Assembly (NCBI GenBank): GCA_946566955.1
Contig: CAMNXD010000002.1
Coordinates: forward strand, 62,001-126,000
Length of the DNA: 64,000 bases
Reading direction: 5' to 3'
DNA from: an uncultured Clostridia bacterium
GTDB lineage: Bacteria > Bacillota > Clostridia > Oscillospirales > Acutalibacteraceae
This document shows positions 16,408 to 24,693 of the stretch, piece by piece. The position numbers and the translations under genes were made by a program. How positions within the stretch are numbered: position 1 is the stretch's first letter; each line of letters starts with the position of its first letter. The notes under the pieces were generated by a model. That model was not told the origin of the DNA and searched no databases. It saw only the letters and a list, made by a program, of their open reading frames with translations.

Positions 16408-17133
16408 TTATGATACTTTTTCAATGTCTCTCTTTAATTTTTCAATTATTCTTTTTTCTAAACGTGAAATATAAGACTGTGAAATACCTAAAAGGTCTGC
16501 AACTTCTTTTTGTGTATGTTCTTTTTTGCCGGAAAGTCCAAACCGCAGCTCCATTATAAGTTTATCTCTTTCCGACAAACTCTTTACCGCGTCTCTAACG
16601 AGTGAACATTCAACTTCTTGTTCTATTTTAGTGGTTACAATATCCTTATCACTTCCTAAAATATCGCAAAATAAAAGTTCATTTCCGTCTTTGTCAACGT
16701 TAAGGGGTTCGTCAATTGAAGTTTCGTTTTTAAGCTGAGCATTTTTTCTAAGATACATAAGTATTTCGTTTTCTATACACCTTGACGCATAAGTTGCAAG
16801 CTTTATATTGCGCGACGGACAAAAAGTATTTACGGCTTTTATAAGTCCTATACTCCCTATAGAAATTAAATCCTCAATGTAAATCCCGGAGGAGTCAAAC
16901 TTCTTAGCAATATAAACTACTAATCTTAAATTATGAGTTATAAGAGGCTCTCTAGCACTAGGTGGAGCACCTCTCGAAATTTCTTCCATTATTTTATTTT
17001 CTTCCTCTTTGCTAAGTGGTGGTGGTAATGTCTCCGGACCGTTGATATAGTGAACCCCTTTACCCAGTATCTTGTAGAGCATTCTTTGGATACGCAAAAA
17101 TAAACTATTTAAAAATTTTAAAAATATTTTCAT
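16408..17133 (-). CDS. sigE: RNA polymerase sporulation sigma factor E (pro-sigma-E)
   Basis: The protein has 241 residues. An amphipathic N-terminal pro-sequence (about 1-28) precedes conserved regions 2 and 4. Region 2 has [33 protein letters not shown] and [20 protein letters not shown], the diagnostic sigma-E/sigma-K motif. Region 4 has the [23 protein letters not shown]. Sigma-E drives early mother-cell transcription after SpoIIGA removes the pro-sequence. It lies 25 bp downstream of spoIIGA, the classic two-gene arrangement. spoIIP in this window would be a sigma-E target. Confidence 0.95.
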   Translation of the reverse strand: MKIFLKFLNSLFLRIQRMLYKILGKGVHYINGPETLPPPLSKEEENKIMEEISRGAPPSAREPLITHNLRLVVYIAKKFDSSGIYIEDLISIGSIGLIKAVNTFCPSRNIKLATYASRCIENEILMYLRKNAQLKNETSIDEPLNVDKDGNELLFCDILGSDKDIVTTKIEQEVECSLVRDAVKSLSERDKLIMELRFGLSGKKEHTQKEVADLLGISQSYISRLEKRIIEKLKRDIEKVS

Positions 17134-17158
17134 GTAATGTTTCTCCTTTTAAATATGC

Positions 17159-18022
17159 TTAATCTATGAGCAGAGGATTAATAAGCGCTGAAATGTCACT
17201 CGGTAAAAGCTTGGCGGGACATACTGCAATATATGCTTCCTTTTGAAGCCCCTCTTTAATTTTAATACTATCCGGTTTAAACGCCGGAAGCATTCCCTCC
17301 CCTAAAACAGTTTTAAAAGGTATTAATCTTAATCTAAAATTTGGATTCTTATTCATAAGGTCCCTTATAACTTTTTCATCGCAAAGGGATTTATATGCAA
17401 ACTCTATCGGAAACATATCTTTTAAGGAATCCTGCGAAGCTACTATAACAGGTAAATTAGAAAAAGGCTCCATTAGTGAGTTGCAAGTATCTACTTTAGC
17501 ACGAAGTTTTGCAGATTTAGACCCTATGTCTATGCAAACATCGTAAATAAATTCTTTACTTTCTTTCTGGCCAACAGCACGATTTATTAGCTCAATTAAT
17601 GTATAAGAAATTAAAGTTAATCCAATTAGCATTATGGGTGAAATATTGAAATAAACCACACCATTATTGATAGCCATACCTTTCGGAGAAATCAAATACC
17701 ATATAGCAAACATAATACCCGAAAAACAAAAACTCATAAAATAAAAGTAAAGCAAAGCTTTGATAAAAACTCTTACGTTTTTAAATCCAAACACTGCTAC
17801 AATGATAGTTATCGCCATAAGCATTTTTAAAGTTAAAGCAATAAATACTGGGGAATCAGGAAGTAATATGTAAAGAGAATAAATGCCGCCGAGAAGTTCT
17901 CCAAGAATAATGCGACTTCGTTTAGGCTTAAGGTATAAGAATTTTGATACTGCAAGAATAAGAAAGTAATTAACAATTAGATTTATAGCAATTAAAACGT
18001 CTATATAAATTATTTGCTTCAT
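17159..18022 (-). CDS. spoIIGA: SpoIIGA, membrane aspartic protease that activates sigma-E
   Basis: The protein has 287 residues, with five or six hydrophobic helices in the first half (starting IIYIDVLIAINLIVNYFLIL) and a cytosolic protease domain in the second. The catalytic Asp motif is expected as D-[ST]-G-N; here it reads VDTCNSLMEP, with Cys (TGC) in place of Gly. The surrounding EPFSNLPVIV and the end region match the family. SpoIIGA dimerises at the septal membrane and cleaves pro-sigma-E after a forespore signal. AGGGGAGG precedes the ATG. The Gly-to-Cys change next to the catalytic Asp is odd, and activity cannot be judged from sequence alone. Confidence 0.93.
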   Translation of the reverse strand: MKQIIYIDVLIAINLIVNYFLILAVSKFLYLKPKRSRIILGELLGGIYSLYILLPDSPVFIALTLKMLMAITIIVAVFGFKNVRVFIKALLYFYFMSFCFSGIMFAIWYLISPKGMAINNGVVYFNISPIMLIGLTLISYTLIELINRAVGQKESKEFIYDVCIDIGSKSAKLRAKVDTCNSLMEPFSNLPVIVASQDSLKDMFPIEFAYKSLCDEKVIRDLMNKNPNFRLRLIPFKTVLGEGMLPAFKPDSIKIKEGLQKEAYIAVCPAKLLPSDISALINPLLID

Positions 18023-18255
18023 ATACCTCCCCTAATGATTTAAGCTTTATAATTTTAATAACCAAATATATTATTACGTAAAGTAAATGGATTATTATGT
18101 CATAAATAGGGGGAAACTTAAATTTAAGTAGACTATTTATATTGCAAAAATTGAATTGTTTTTAGTTAAAATTCAAAACAAAATGAAACCTAAAAAACTT
18201 AATTCCCCTAACTAAAAAACAGCTCGAGATACAACTATCATTAAAATATTTTTTC
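18023..18255. other. AT-rich intergenic region upstream of the tRNA-Ser promoter
   Basis: No gene or RNA structure is visible between spoIIGA and the promoter at 18256-18284. Confidence 0.5.
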
Positions 18256-18284
18256 TTGACATTATTTATCTTATAAGTTAAAAT
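18256..18284 (+). promoter_or_regulatory. Promoter reading into the tRNA-Ser region
   Basis: TTGACA (18256-18261), a 17-nt spacer and TAAAAT (18279-18284). It lies about 85 bp before the 5' half tRNA at 18371 and about 285 bp before the intact tRNA-Ser. Confidence 0.65.
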
Positions 18285-18370
18285 AAATTTAAGTAGAGTG
18301 CTTATCTTGTATAGGTTAAGACTATTGCTAATCTATAAAAAATAATTCTATAAGCAATTTTGATATATTC

Positions 18371-18411
18371 GGAGTGGTATCGAAGTGGTCATAACGAGAC
18401 TGACTCGAAAT
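18371..18411 (+). pseudogene. 5' half of a tRNA-Ser (CGA), split at the anticodon loop
   Basis: GGAGTGGTATCGAAGTGGTC continues through the D-arm to ACTCGAAAT and then diverges completely from tRNA. Its first part aligns closely with the intact tRNA-Ser 200 bp downstream. No matching 3' half (which would end CCACTCC plus G) was found in the window. The break in the anticodon loop is where tyrosine integrases often recombine, so this is probably a host tRNA disrupted by an earlier integration. Confidence 0.65.
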
Positions 18412-18440
18412 TTTATGCCCGCTTGTCGGTCTTGTTCGCT

Positions 18441-18468
18441 GGAAACCCTTGATTTTACTGGGTTTTCC
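18441..18468. repeat. Inverted repeat between the two tRNA-Ser sequences
   Basis: GGAAACCC (18441-18448) and GGGTTTTCC (18460-18468) pair with one bulge around TTGATTTTACT. There is no T-run on the plus strand. It may be part of an attachment region or a weak terminator. Confidence 0.35.
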
Positions 18469-18570
18469 AAACTGAAAATCGAATGTTTTTTTGCTTTCTC
18501 TCCTGTTTTTCTCTCCAAAAGTTTTTTGAACGATTTTGGAATGAAGAGAAAAGCGGATTGAAATACATTG

Positions 18571-18659
18571 GGAGACGTATCGAAGCGGTCATAACGGGGC
18601 GCACTCGAAATGCGTTTGCCTTCACGGGCACGTGGGTTCGAATCCCACCGTCTCCGCCA
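18571..18659 (+). tRNA. tRNA-Ser (anticodon CGA), probable integration target
   Basis: A full class II tRNA: acceptor GGAGACG/CGTCTCC, anticodon loop with CGA, long variable arm TTGCCTTCACGGGCA, T-loop GGTTCGAATCC, discriminator G and CCA. The integrase gene converges on it from 18739. The gene could be the host copy or one rebuilt or carried by the element. Confidence 0.93.
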
Positions 18660-18662
18660 TCG

Positions 18663-18697
18663 AAAAGCCAGTAACCATGCGGGTTTGCTGGCTTTTT
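18663..18697 (+). terminator. Terminator after tRNA-Ser
   Basis: AAAAGCCAG (18663-18671) pairs with CTGGCTTTTT (18688-18697), ending in a T-run. It also lies at the 3' side of the convergent integrase. Confidence 0.75.
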
Positions 18698-18738
18698 CAT
18701 TTTCCCTCAAACAATAGTTTTTCCGCCATTTTCGGATT

Positions 18739-19962
18739 TTAGGAGAGAAAACCGTCATTCTCCCCTAAATCATACGAACCCCAACGACTTGCGAAGCTTC
18801 CGCTTTCGGGCAATTCAAGTCCGCTTTCCATTGCCTGTGCAGAGGTGATTTTGGAGCTGTAATCAAGGTGAGCGTAGATATTCGCCGTTGTGGTAAAATC
18901 ACTGTATCCTAACCACTCCTGAATATGTTTGAGCGGTACGCCGCCCGCAAGCAAAAGACTTGCGCAGCTATGACGGAGATCGTGAAAGCGCATACGGCGC
19001 AGTCCGTGCTGTTCCAAGAAATTCGGAAGAGCAGAAGTAAGGTATCCTGCTCTCATGCGTTCACTCATTTCATCCACAAACACAAAACCGTCATAATCGT
19101 AATTGTAACAATTGCCGCAGACACTCTTGTTCATCTCCTGAGCCTCTTTCACCTGCATAAAGTAATCTCGAAAGCTGCCGATAAGAGGTAATGTCCGCAG
19201 GCTTGATTTGGTCTTTGCCGATTGCTGTTCGATTTCCGTATGCTTACCGTTTACGGAAATGGATGTTACTGTTCGCTTAACTGAAATTGTGCCACGCTCA
19301 AAATCGATGGCGTCCCATTTCAGTCCAAGAACCTCGCCACGGCGAAAACCGTAAAAAGCGGCAACCAAAACCGGCAGCTCCAGCCTTGTTCCACGAAGCG
19401 CTTCAAACATTTTCTGTATTTCTTCCGCTGATAGGAACACTGGCTGAAAGTCGTTTTTCTTCGGTCGGTCTACCTTGTCCGCCACATTCTGAATCAGCAT
19501 ATCAGTTTTAACCGCATATTTAATCGCTGAATGAATAACGGCATGATAGTGTATGACCGTGTTTGATTTTACCTTTTTGAGCATCTCGGAATAAAATATC
19601 TGCAAGTGTCTTGCTTCAAGCTCACGAAGCGTCAGCTTCTTTTTGCGGAAATACGGTTCTATTACGCTTTTGATGAGACCCAAATAAGAAGAATATGTCG
19701 CTATTGCCAATCGTCCTTTCGCAATCTCCAGCCATTCGAGCAAATAATCGGCAAACAGCATATTGCTGCTTAAATCGTCCACTTCTTCGGGAACTTCAAA
19801 ATCTGTCCGCAGCTTTGCAAGCTCGGCTTCCGCTTTCCGCTTGTTGCCCTTTTCGGGAAGTCCCAATGAAATCCATTTTGTTTTTCGCTGTCCATTGGAA
19901 TTTTTATAATTGAGTACGGCATAATAGTTGCCATTCTTTACGGATAAATGTCCTGCTACCAT
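18739..19962 (-). CDS. int: Tyrosine integrase of the tRNA-Ser element
   Basis: The protein has 407 residues and starts at ATG 19962 after AGGAGG. An N-terminal arm-type DNA-binding region (GNYYAVLNYKNSNGQRKTKW) is followed by a SAM-like core-binding domain and the catalytic domain. R-box LVAAFYGFRRGEVLGLKW, HDLRHSCASLLLAGG, GYSDFTTTANIYAHLDY with the nucleophile Tyr. This is the Tn916/Tn1549-type family that excises and integrates ICEs and IMEs. It converges on tRNA-Ser, typical of an integrase next to its att site. Base composition is visibly richer in G+C than the spoIIGA side. Confidence 0.92.
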   Translation of the reverse strand: MVAGHLSVKNGNYYAVLNYKNSNGQRKTKWISLGLPEKGNKRKAEAELAKLRTDFEVPEEVDDLSSNMLFADYLLEWLEIAKGRLAIATYSSYLGLIKSVIEPYFRKKKLTLRELEARHLQIFYSEMLKKVKSNTVIHYHAVIHSAIKYAVKTDMLIQNVADKVDRPKKNDFQPVFLSAEEIQKMFEALRGTRLELPVLVAAFYGFRRGEVLGLKWDAIDFERGTISVKRTVTSISVNGKHTEIEQQSAKTKSSLRTLPLIGSFRDYFMQVKEAQEMNKSVCGNCYNYDYDGFVFVDEMSERMRAGYLTSALPNFLEQHGLRRMRFHDLRHSCASLLLAGGVPLKHIQEWLGYSDFTTTANIYAHLDYSSKITSAQAMESGLELPESGSFASRWGSYDLGENDGFLS

Positions 19963-20084
19963 TTATTTTTCCTCCTGAAATTGAATTTGCAGAACAGAAC
20001 TCCAAACTGGCGGATACAGTATACCATCGGTTTGGAATTCTCTCCACTGTACGAATTATTGCGTCGCCTTCGTATCTGTACGAA

Positions 20085-21008
20085 TCAGCGAGCATCACGG
20101 TTTCGTTCTCTCTGCCGTTTTAACAGTTCCAAACCCTTAATAATATCCTTGTTGATTTGCTCATCGATATATCTTGGCGGAAAATATTGTTTGAATTCCT
20201 CTTTCTTAAAGCGGATGTGTTCCTGCTGATTCGGCTTTTCCTCTGACATTACCTCGTAACTCGTCTGATTATTCCGTATTCCCTCCTGCGATAGCTTTTT
20301 CATCCGAATACTTTGCGCATGTGACGGTGTGCAGTCGTTCAGTTCCATTGCGTCAAGCAAAATCCGCTGCTCCGATGACTGCAAATAGGAAAGCTCCACC
20401 GCAGGACTGAATGCGATTTTCCCGTCGTCAACCATAGAAAGCAGTTCGGGGAGAAGGTGTGTTAAGCGGATATAACGTAACACTTGATTTTTGCTGTCAC
20501 CGCCGTCTTCTCCTATTCTTCCTACTGTTAGTAACTTCTCCCCAACTTGGGGAGAAGCAACACCTTGATGGTTAAGTGCATCTCGCTTCATCTTATAGGC
20601 AAACGCTTTTTCACTGGGTAAAATCGTTTCTCGCTGTAAATTAGCATCCACCATTGCAATGACTGCTTCATCGTCGGTCATTTCCCGAACGATGACCGGC
20701 ATGGTCGCAACACCCAGCACCTGACTCGCTGCAAGCCGCCTGTGTCCTGAAATCAATTCATAACCGCCGTCGGGCGATGGTCTTGCAACCGCCGGAGTGA
20801 TTGCGCCTACTTTGCGCATACTCTCGATCATGCGCTGCATTTCCTCGTTATTCATAATCTTAAACGGATAATCCTTGAACGGGTGCAGCTCACAAAGAGG
20901 TATGTTTTGCACACGCTCCAGCTTTTCGTCGTCCCGCTCCTCCTGCGTGGAAAATAAATCATCCAATCCCTTTGTGGATAAAGTGAAATCTGCATTTTGC
21001 TTTGTCAT
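20085..21008 (-). CDS. ParB/RepB-type partition protein
   Basis: The protein has 307 residues. ParB N-terminal box ELISGHRRLAASQVLG preceded by the PFK and MRKVGAITPAVARP segments, then the central HTH region (VLRYIRLTHLLPELLSMVDD, KIAFSPAVELSYL). No ParA is adjacent. In conjugative and mobilisable elements of Clostridia such ParB genes commonly sit beside the mobilisation genes. AAAGGA precedes the ATG by 9 nt. Confidence 0.85.
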   Translation of the reverse strand: MTKQNADFTLSTKGLDDLFSTQEERDDEKLERVQNIPLCELHPFKDYPFKIMNNEEMQRMIESMRKVGAITPAVARPSPDGGYELISGHRRLAASQVLGVATMPVIVREMTDDEAVIAMVDANLQRETILPSEKAFAYKMKRDALNHQGVASPQVGEKLLTVGRIGEDGGDSKNQVLRYIRLTHLLPELLSMVDDGKIAFSPAVELSYLQSSEQRILLDAMELNDCTPSHAQSIRMKKLSQEGIRNNQTSYEVMSEEKPNQQEHIRFKKEEFKQYFPPRYIDEQINKDIIKGLELLKRQRERNRDAR

Positions 21009-21025
21009 TTTTCAAATCCTTTCCT

Positions 21026-21361
21026 TCATTTCCATTTCAAATTGCTTTTTGTCGGTCGCAGAAATTCAGCTTCTATATCCGCCTGAAATCTGTGCCAGCG
21101 CAAAGCCTCTTCCTTCATCATAGGCGCCTCAATAAAGCCGAGCGTGTGCGTCTTTACTGCAAGCTGATTGATGTTATTTCCGATTGCGGATAGATTCCGC
21201 ATTGCCGCATAAAAACGCTCGTCCGGTTTTTCTCTCGGCTTGTAGCCATGGACAAGCAAACGGATGACCGCAGATTCCGAAATACCGGCAAGACTTGCCT
21301 TTCGTTTCAGCTCGGCGTTCTCTTGGGGAGAAAACCAAAACTGTTTTTTGATCCTTTTCAT
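21026..21361 (-). CDS. MobC-like relaxosome accessory protein
   Basis: The start is taken at ATG 21361 (MKRIKKQFWFSP), with AAGGAA upstream; the frame is open further but lacks a site. The product has 111 residues. Ribbon-helix-helix-like N-terminus (FWFSPQENAELKRKASLAGI), then the MobC signature RNLSAIGNNINQLAVKTHTLG. Such proteins help a relaxase at oriT. No relaxase gene is found in the window, so the element would rely on another element for transfer. Confidence 0.75.
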   Translation of the reverse strand: MKRIKKQFWFSPQENAELKRKASLAGISESAVIRLLVHGYKPREKPDERFYAAMRNLSAIGNNINQLAVKTHTLGFIEAPMMKEEALRWHRFQADIEAEFLRPTKSNLKWK

Positions 21362-21489
21362 AATTGCGAATTCCTTTTTGCAAGAGGTTTTAGGACACCT
21401 CCTAACGAGATTTACCGTTTTGCGACTTTGGGAGTACAAACGTTCTGCTCGCTAAGATTACGCAGCCTAAAACCTATGCTTTGTTTTAT

Positions 21490-21750
21490 TTACTTCAGAA
21501 GCTCCTCTATCGTGCATAGCCGGTGTAAAATTTCGCTTTTTTCAGGGGCTTCTAAATCCTTTTTGAGGTGTCTTATCAACCGAAAAGACTTGTAGATTTT
21601 CTCATCGGTTGCGGCTCTTACGTTTTTTCCAAGTCCCAGTCTTCTGAGATATTCCGACAGAGAAAGTCCACAATAAAATGTGCTTTCGCTGAGCTTTTCT
21701 TTTTCGGCGGGTGTTACTCTTACGTTAATTCCTTGTGTTTTGCTTCTCAT
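21490..21750 (-). CDS. Ribbon-helix-helix mobilisation protein (MobC-like)
   Basis: Start chosen at ATG 21750 after AAAGGA; product 86 residues. The INVRVTPAEKEKLSESTFYC and SLSEYLRRLGLG segments match small RHH mobilisation proteins. The C-terminus (IRHLKKDLEAPEKSEILHRL) is helical. It differs from the MobC upstream, so the element carries two accessory proteins in a row. DNA target unknown. Confidence 0.6.
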   Translation of the reverse strand: MRSKTQGINVRVTPAEKEKLSESTFYCGLSLSEYLRRLGLGKNVRAATDEKIYKSFRLIRHLKKDLEAPEKSEILHRLCTIEELLK

Positions 21751-21855
21751 AAATATCAAATCCTTTCTTTGGTTTGTGACGGCAATGACGGCTGTGACGG
21801 ACTTTTTTCTATATAGCGGATTCGCCGTCATTTGTGTCATAGCCGTCATTTTTGA

Positions 21856-22991
21856 TTAGCTTGATGAGGCGGCTTTTGCCCGTCCGCTTTGTTCGGTATT
21901 CGGCTCTAATACCTCACAAGCAAACTGACCGAGATACTTCGTTACAACATTGGGCGTAGTTTCAATCTCCGCCATATCTGCAATCAACTCCGTTGTCGTG
22001 CCGAGCCATTCGGTGCGGTTTTGCATAAATACTACTACCCGAAAAAGGAATTTCAGAATCTCTTCTTTACAAATTTCCTCGCTGTTTTTTCGCTCCACAA
22101 GCTTCCAAACAAGGTCGTGAAACTGTAAGGTCAGCTCCTGATATTCCACATCACTACCGCTGACAAGCAGCGTTGCACCCTTGCCGCTTCGCTTGCGTTT
22201 CAAAATAAAATTGGTGTCCGCCGCACCGATAATACCCGTCGAGCCGCTGATCTCGTTGAACGGATCATCGCCGTCTCTCAGCTTTCGCAGGTGATGCACA
22301 AGGATAACCGAGATGTTAAATTCGTCCGCAATCCGCTTGATTGAGGAGATATCGTCGTAGTCGTTTCCGTACATTCCCGCCTTTCCGGCGCTACCCTTGG
22401 AGTCACGAACCTTTTGCAGCGTGTCGATGATCACAAGCTTTGTTTTCGAGTAGTCGTTCAAAATAGCACGACAAAATGCAGACTATCCGGAGCATTATCG
22501 GTGAGACTGTAAAGTCTGTCCTTAATGCGCCTCTGCGTATCTTCCAAGCAAAGATACAGCACATCGCATTGCTTGGTCGGCATTTCCTACACAGGAAGTC
22601 CCTGTGAAACCTGTAAGCCCAGCCACAGCATCAGCCAGCTTTTGCCGATCTTACTTGCACCACTGAGGACATTCACTCCCTGCGGAATCAGTCCATCTAC
22701 AATGAACATGGTCTTGCTTATCGGCGTGGACAGCAGCGTTTCCGCATCCACGGTTTTTAATTTTTTAACCTGCATTTTTTTCACCCCCTCCATCACATAA
22801 TGAATCACACTTACCTTTGGTATCTTGTAGGCGCTGCCGATTTTGACCGCCGTGATATACCCGTCGCCCAGCAATTTGTATGCTAAGTGGCGACTGATCC
22901 CCAGCATTTCCCTCAGCTCCGTAACCGTTAAAATGTCCGGATAATTCGGGAACATCATTTCGTAAAGCTCTTTCAGCTCTGTTTTCTTCAT
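21856..22991 (-). pseudogene. RepA-like AAA ATPase with N-terminal HTH, broken
   Basis: The N-terminal part (from ATG 22991) has an excisionase-like HTH (TVTELREMLGISRHLAYKLL) and a RecA/DnaB-like P-loop (VNVLSGASKIGKSWLMLWLG). It reads GLPV then TAG where relatives have Trp. The frame continues for about 45 codons (CDVLYLCLEDTQRRIKDRLY), then a deletion with frameshift leads into the Walker B half (KTKLVIIDTLQKVRDSKGSA, VILVHHLRKLRD, GSTGIIGAAD) ending at 21856. RepA-type ATPases start replication of the excised element; here two lesions inactivate it. Confidence 0.8.
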
Positions 22992-23614
22992 AGCAATTTC
23001 ACTCCTTTCCGCTATGTAACCCGGCTGGTGGTGTGGAGATGTTTGCTCACCGTCAGCCGTTGCCGCTCTTCCCGAATGCAGTTCCTGCCCCCCTTATCGG
23101 CGGCGTAGCTTCGCTCACTCTCCGCAACAGAAGGGTCATCGCAAAGTCATATCCCATTCGGACGGTCATTCAATTTTCAAGGAACAAGAGAGAAAGTTCC
23201 CCTCGCTTATTTGGAATTACATCCGCAAATGACAACCTATTTTGAAAAATTCCTTTCACTTATTTGGACAAAGGGCGTGAAATGCACACCCAAATCCGAA
23301 AAAACTTTCTTCACTTGTTCCCACAGAGGAACGCCTTTTGGGGACTTTCTGCGAGGAAAAATTTTCAAATAATCCTCTCTCTCCTTAGCCGCAACATGAA
23401 AAGCGAAAAAACCAACCCCTTTTTGAAATTTTTCTGTGGATGAGATATAAAAACAAAAAATCTCTTCACCTATTCCCACAGGGAGCCGCCAGATTCCAAC
23501 CATGAAAGGAAAACTTTTCATAAAATTGCTTTCACTTATATACCGCAAGATTTTTTTCGAGTTTCTCAACCCCTAAATTAAAAAAGCAAAAAATAACGTC
23601 TATCAGCGTTGATA
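22992..23614. other. Intergenic region inside the element
   Basis: No convincing gene. A minus-strand frame of 110 codons (23237-23569) begins at a TTG overlapping its only G-rich run and lacks family features, so I do not call it. The stretch separates the replication/mobilisation genes from the restriction cargo. Confidence 0.45.
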
Positions 23615-23653
23615 AAGAAAAAACGCTATCGGATAATTCTTTCGATAGCGTTT
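23615..23653 (-). terminator. Terminator of the hsd recombinase gene
   Basis: A perfect 11-bp stem AAACGCTATCG / CGATAGCGTTT (23621-23631, 23643-23653) followed on the minus strand by a T-run. Confidence 0.85.
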
Positions 23654-23671
23654 AGGGTTTCCTTTTACAAT

Positions 23672-24559
23672 TTACAATAACTCATTCAGAAGATTCATAC
23701 AGATCGCTTTCTGCCGCAGATTTGCGCTGCCATAGACATTCAGCGTGAACGATACATTTTTATGTCCTAAAATCTCGGAGAGCGATTTAATATCAAACTC
23801 CAGTATCTTAATAGCACGAACAGCAAAGGTATGTCGTATCTCGTGGAACTTTACCTTTGGCAAGTTATTCCTGTTCAGAAAGCGATCGAAAAACTGCCGA
23901 TATGTTCTCGGCTCTGTCGGCGCAGCTTTCCCTGTAAGAAAATAATGGGTCGGCTTGTCCGTCAGGAATTTCTTTATAATGTTTTCCAACAAAGACGGTA
24001 TAGGAATAGTTCGAGCCGAACTTTTCGTTTTCGGTGCGCCCACATTTATGTAGGTTGTGCCTTTTCGCTTGTCATAGATTCGTTGAACTGTTCGGCTGAC
24101 GGTAATCGTGTTGTCTGCAAGGGAAATATCTCCCGTTTGCAAGCCGCACAGCTCGCCAATGCGAAGTCCTGTCATTAAAGCTACAAGTATGCCTGCTGTT
24201 TTGCAGTTCAAATGCAGATAGATACATTGTATCAATTCTTGTTCCTCTTCTTTTGAGAGCGAAACAACTCGATGAATACCGAGTTCTTTAGGGTATTCAA
24301 TCATCTCCCAATTCAGCATGGGAATTATTTTTTCCTTATATCCATATGTCAATGACAAGCGAAGCACAAGGATAATATCCCGAATAGTTTTGACCGTTAA
24401 GCCGCCTTTTTTGTCTAGCCTCCCTTCTTGGCTGAGGTACAATATATACCCCTGAATTTCGGACTCGGTAATTGTTCCGATCTTTCTCCGTCCGAACCAT
24501 GGAATAAGATGATTTTCCGCTATCAGAACGAAGTTTGCGTGGGTTGACGCTGTAATCAT
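23672..24559 (-). CDS. Tyrosine recombinase of the invertible hsdS locus
   Basis: The frame from ATG 24559 gives 295 residues with core-binding and catalytic domains: ALMTGLRIGELCGLQ, KFHEIRHTFAVRAIK, ILGHKNVSFTLNVYGS with the nucleophile Tyr. There is no ribosome site before this ATG. The frame stays open upstream with family-like residues (ELNTWLNSKQP) into the hsdS inverted repeat, so the true start is uncertain or the N-terminus was remodelled by recombination. It sits next to two opposed hsdS genes with shared inverted repeats, the layout of recombinases that shuffle type I specificity genes in Firmicutes. It is distinct from the element integrase at 18739. Confidence 0.85.
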   Translation of the reverse strand: MITASTHANFVLIAENHLIPWFGRRKIGTITESEIQGYILYLSQEGRLDKKGGLTVKTIRDIILVLRLSLTYGYKEKIIPMLNWEMIEYPKELGIHRVVSLSKEEEQELIQCIYLHLNCKTAGILVALMTGLRIGELCGLQTGDISLADNTITVSRTVQRIYDKRKGTTYINVGAPKTKSSARTIPIPSLLENIIKKFLTDKPTHYFLTGKAAPTEPRTYRQFFDRFLNRNNLPKVKFHEIRHTFAVRAIKILEFDIKSLSEILGHKNVSFTLNVYGSANLRQKAICMNLLNELL

Positions 24560-24595
24560 AGGTTGTTTGGAATTTAACCATGTGTTAAGCTCTAT

Positions 24596-24693
24596 TATGG
24601 AGGTGTAATTTTTATGGCAAATATATCCTCAAGTAATAGTCAAGGGGTTCGTGTACCTAAGCTGAGATTTCCGGGGTTTGAGGGAGAGTGGGA
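24596..24693 (+). repeat. Inverted repeat 1 (left arm), hsdS ribosome site and N-terminus
   Basis: About 97 bp nearly identical in reverse to 26901-26997, covering GGAGGTG, the ATG and the first 27 codons of hsdS. I see one substitution and one T-run length difference. Confidence 0.9.

Noticed and set aside
15685..16413. Frames running through the tRNA cluster on both strands
   Set aside because: They are translations of tRNA genes; the strings GEPSGTRTPD and GIRTPDLLLRRQ are the usual false ORFs from tRNA arms.
18348..18758. Minus-strand frames across the tRNA-Ser region
   Set aside because: Antisense tRNA translation (GDGGIRTHV type), no ribosome site.
23237..23569. Minus-strand 110-codon frame between repA and the recombinase
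   Set aside because: TTG start directly abutting its only G-rich run, no recognisable domain, low-complexity aromatic and basic content. Left as unannotated.
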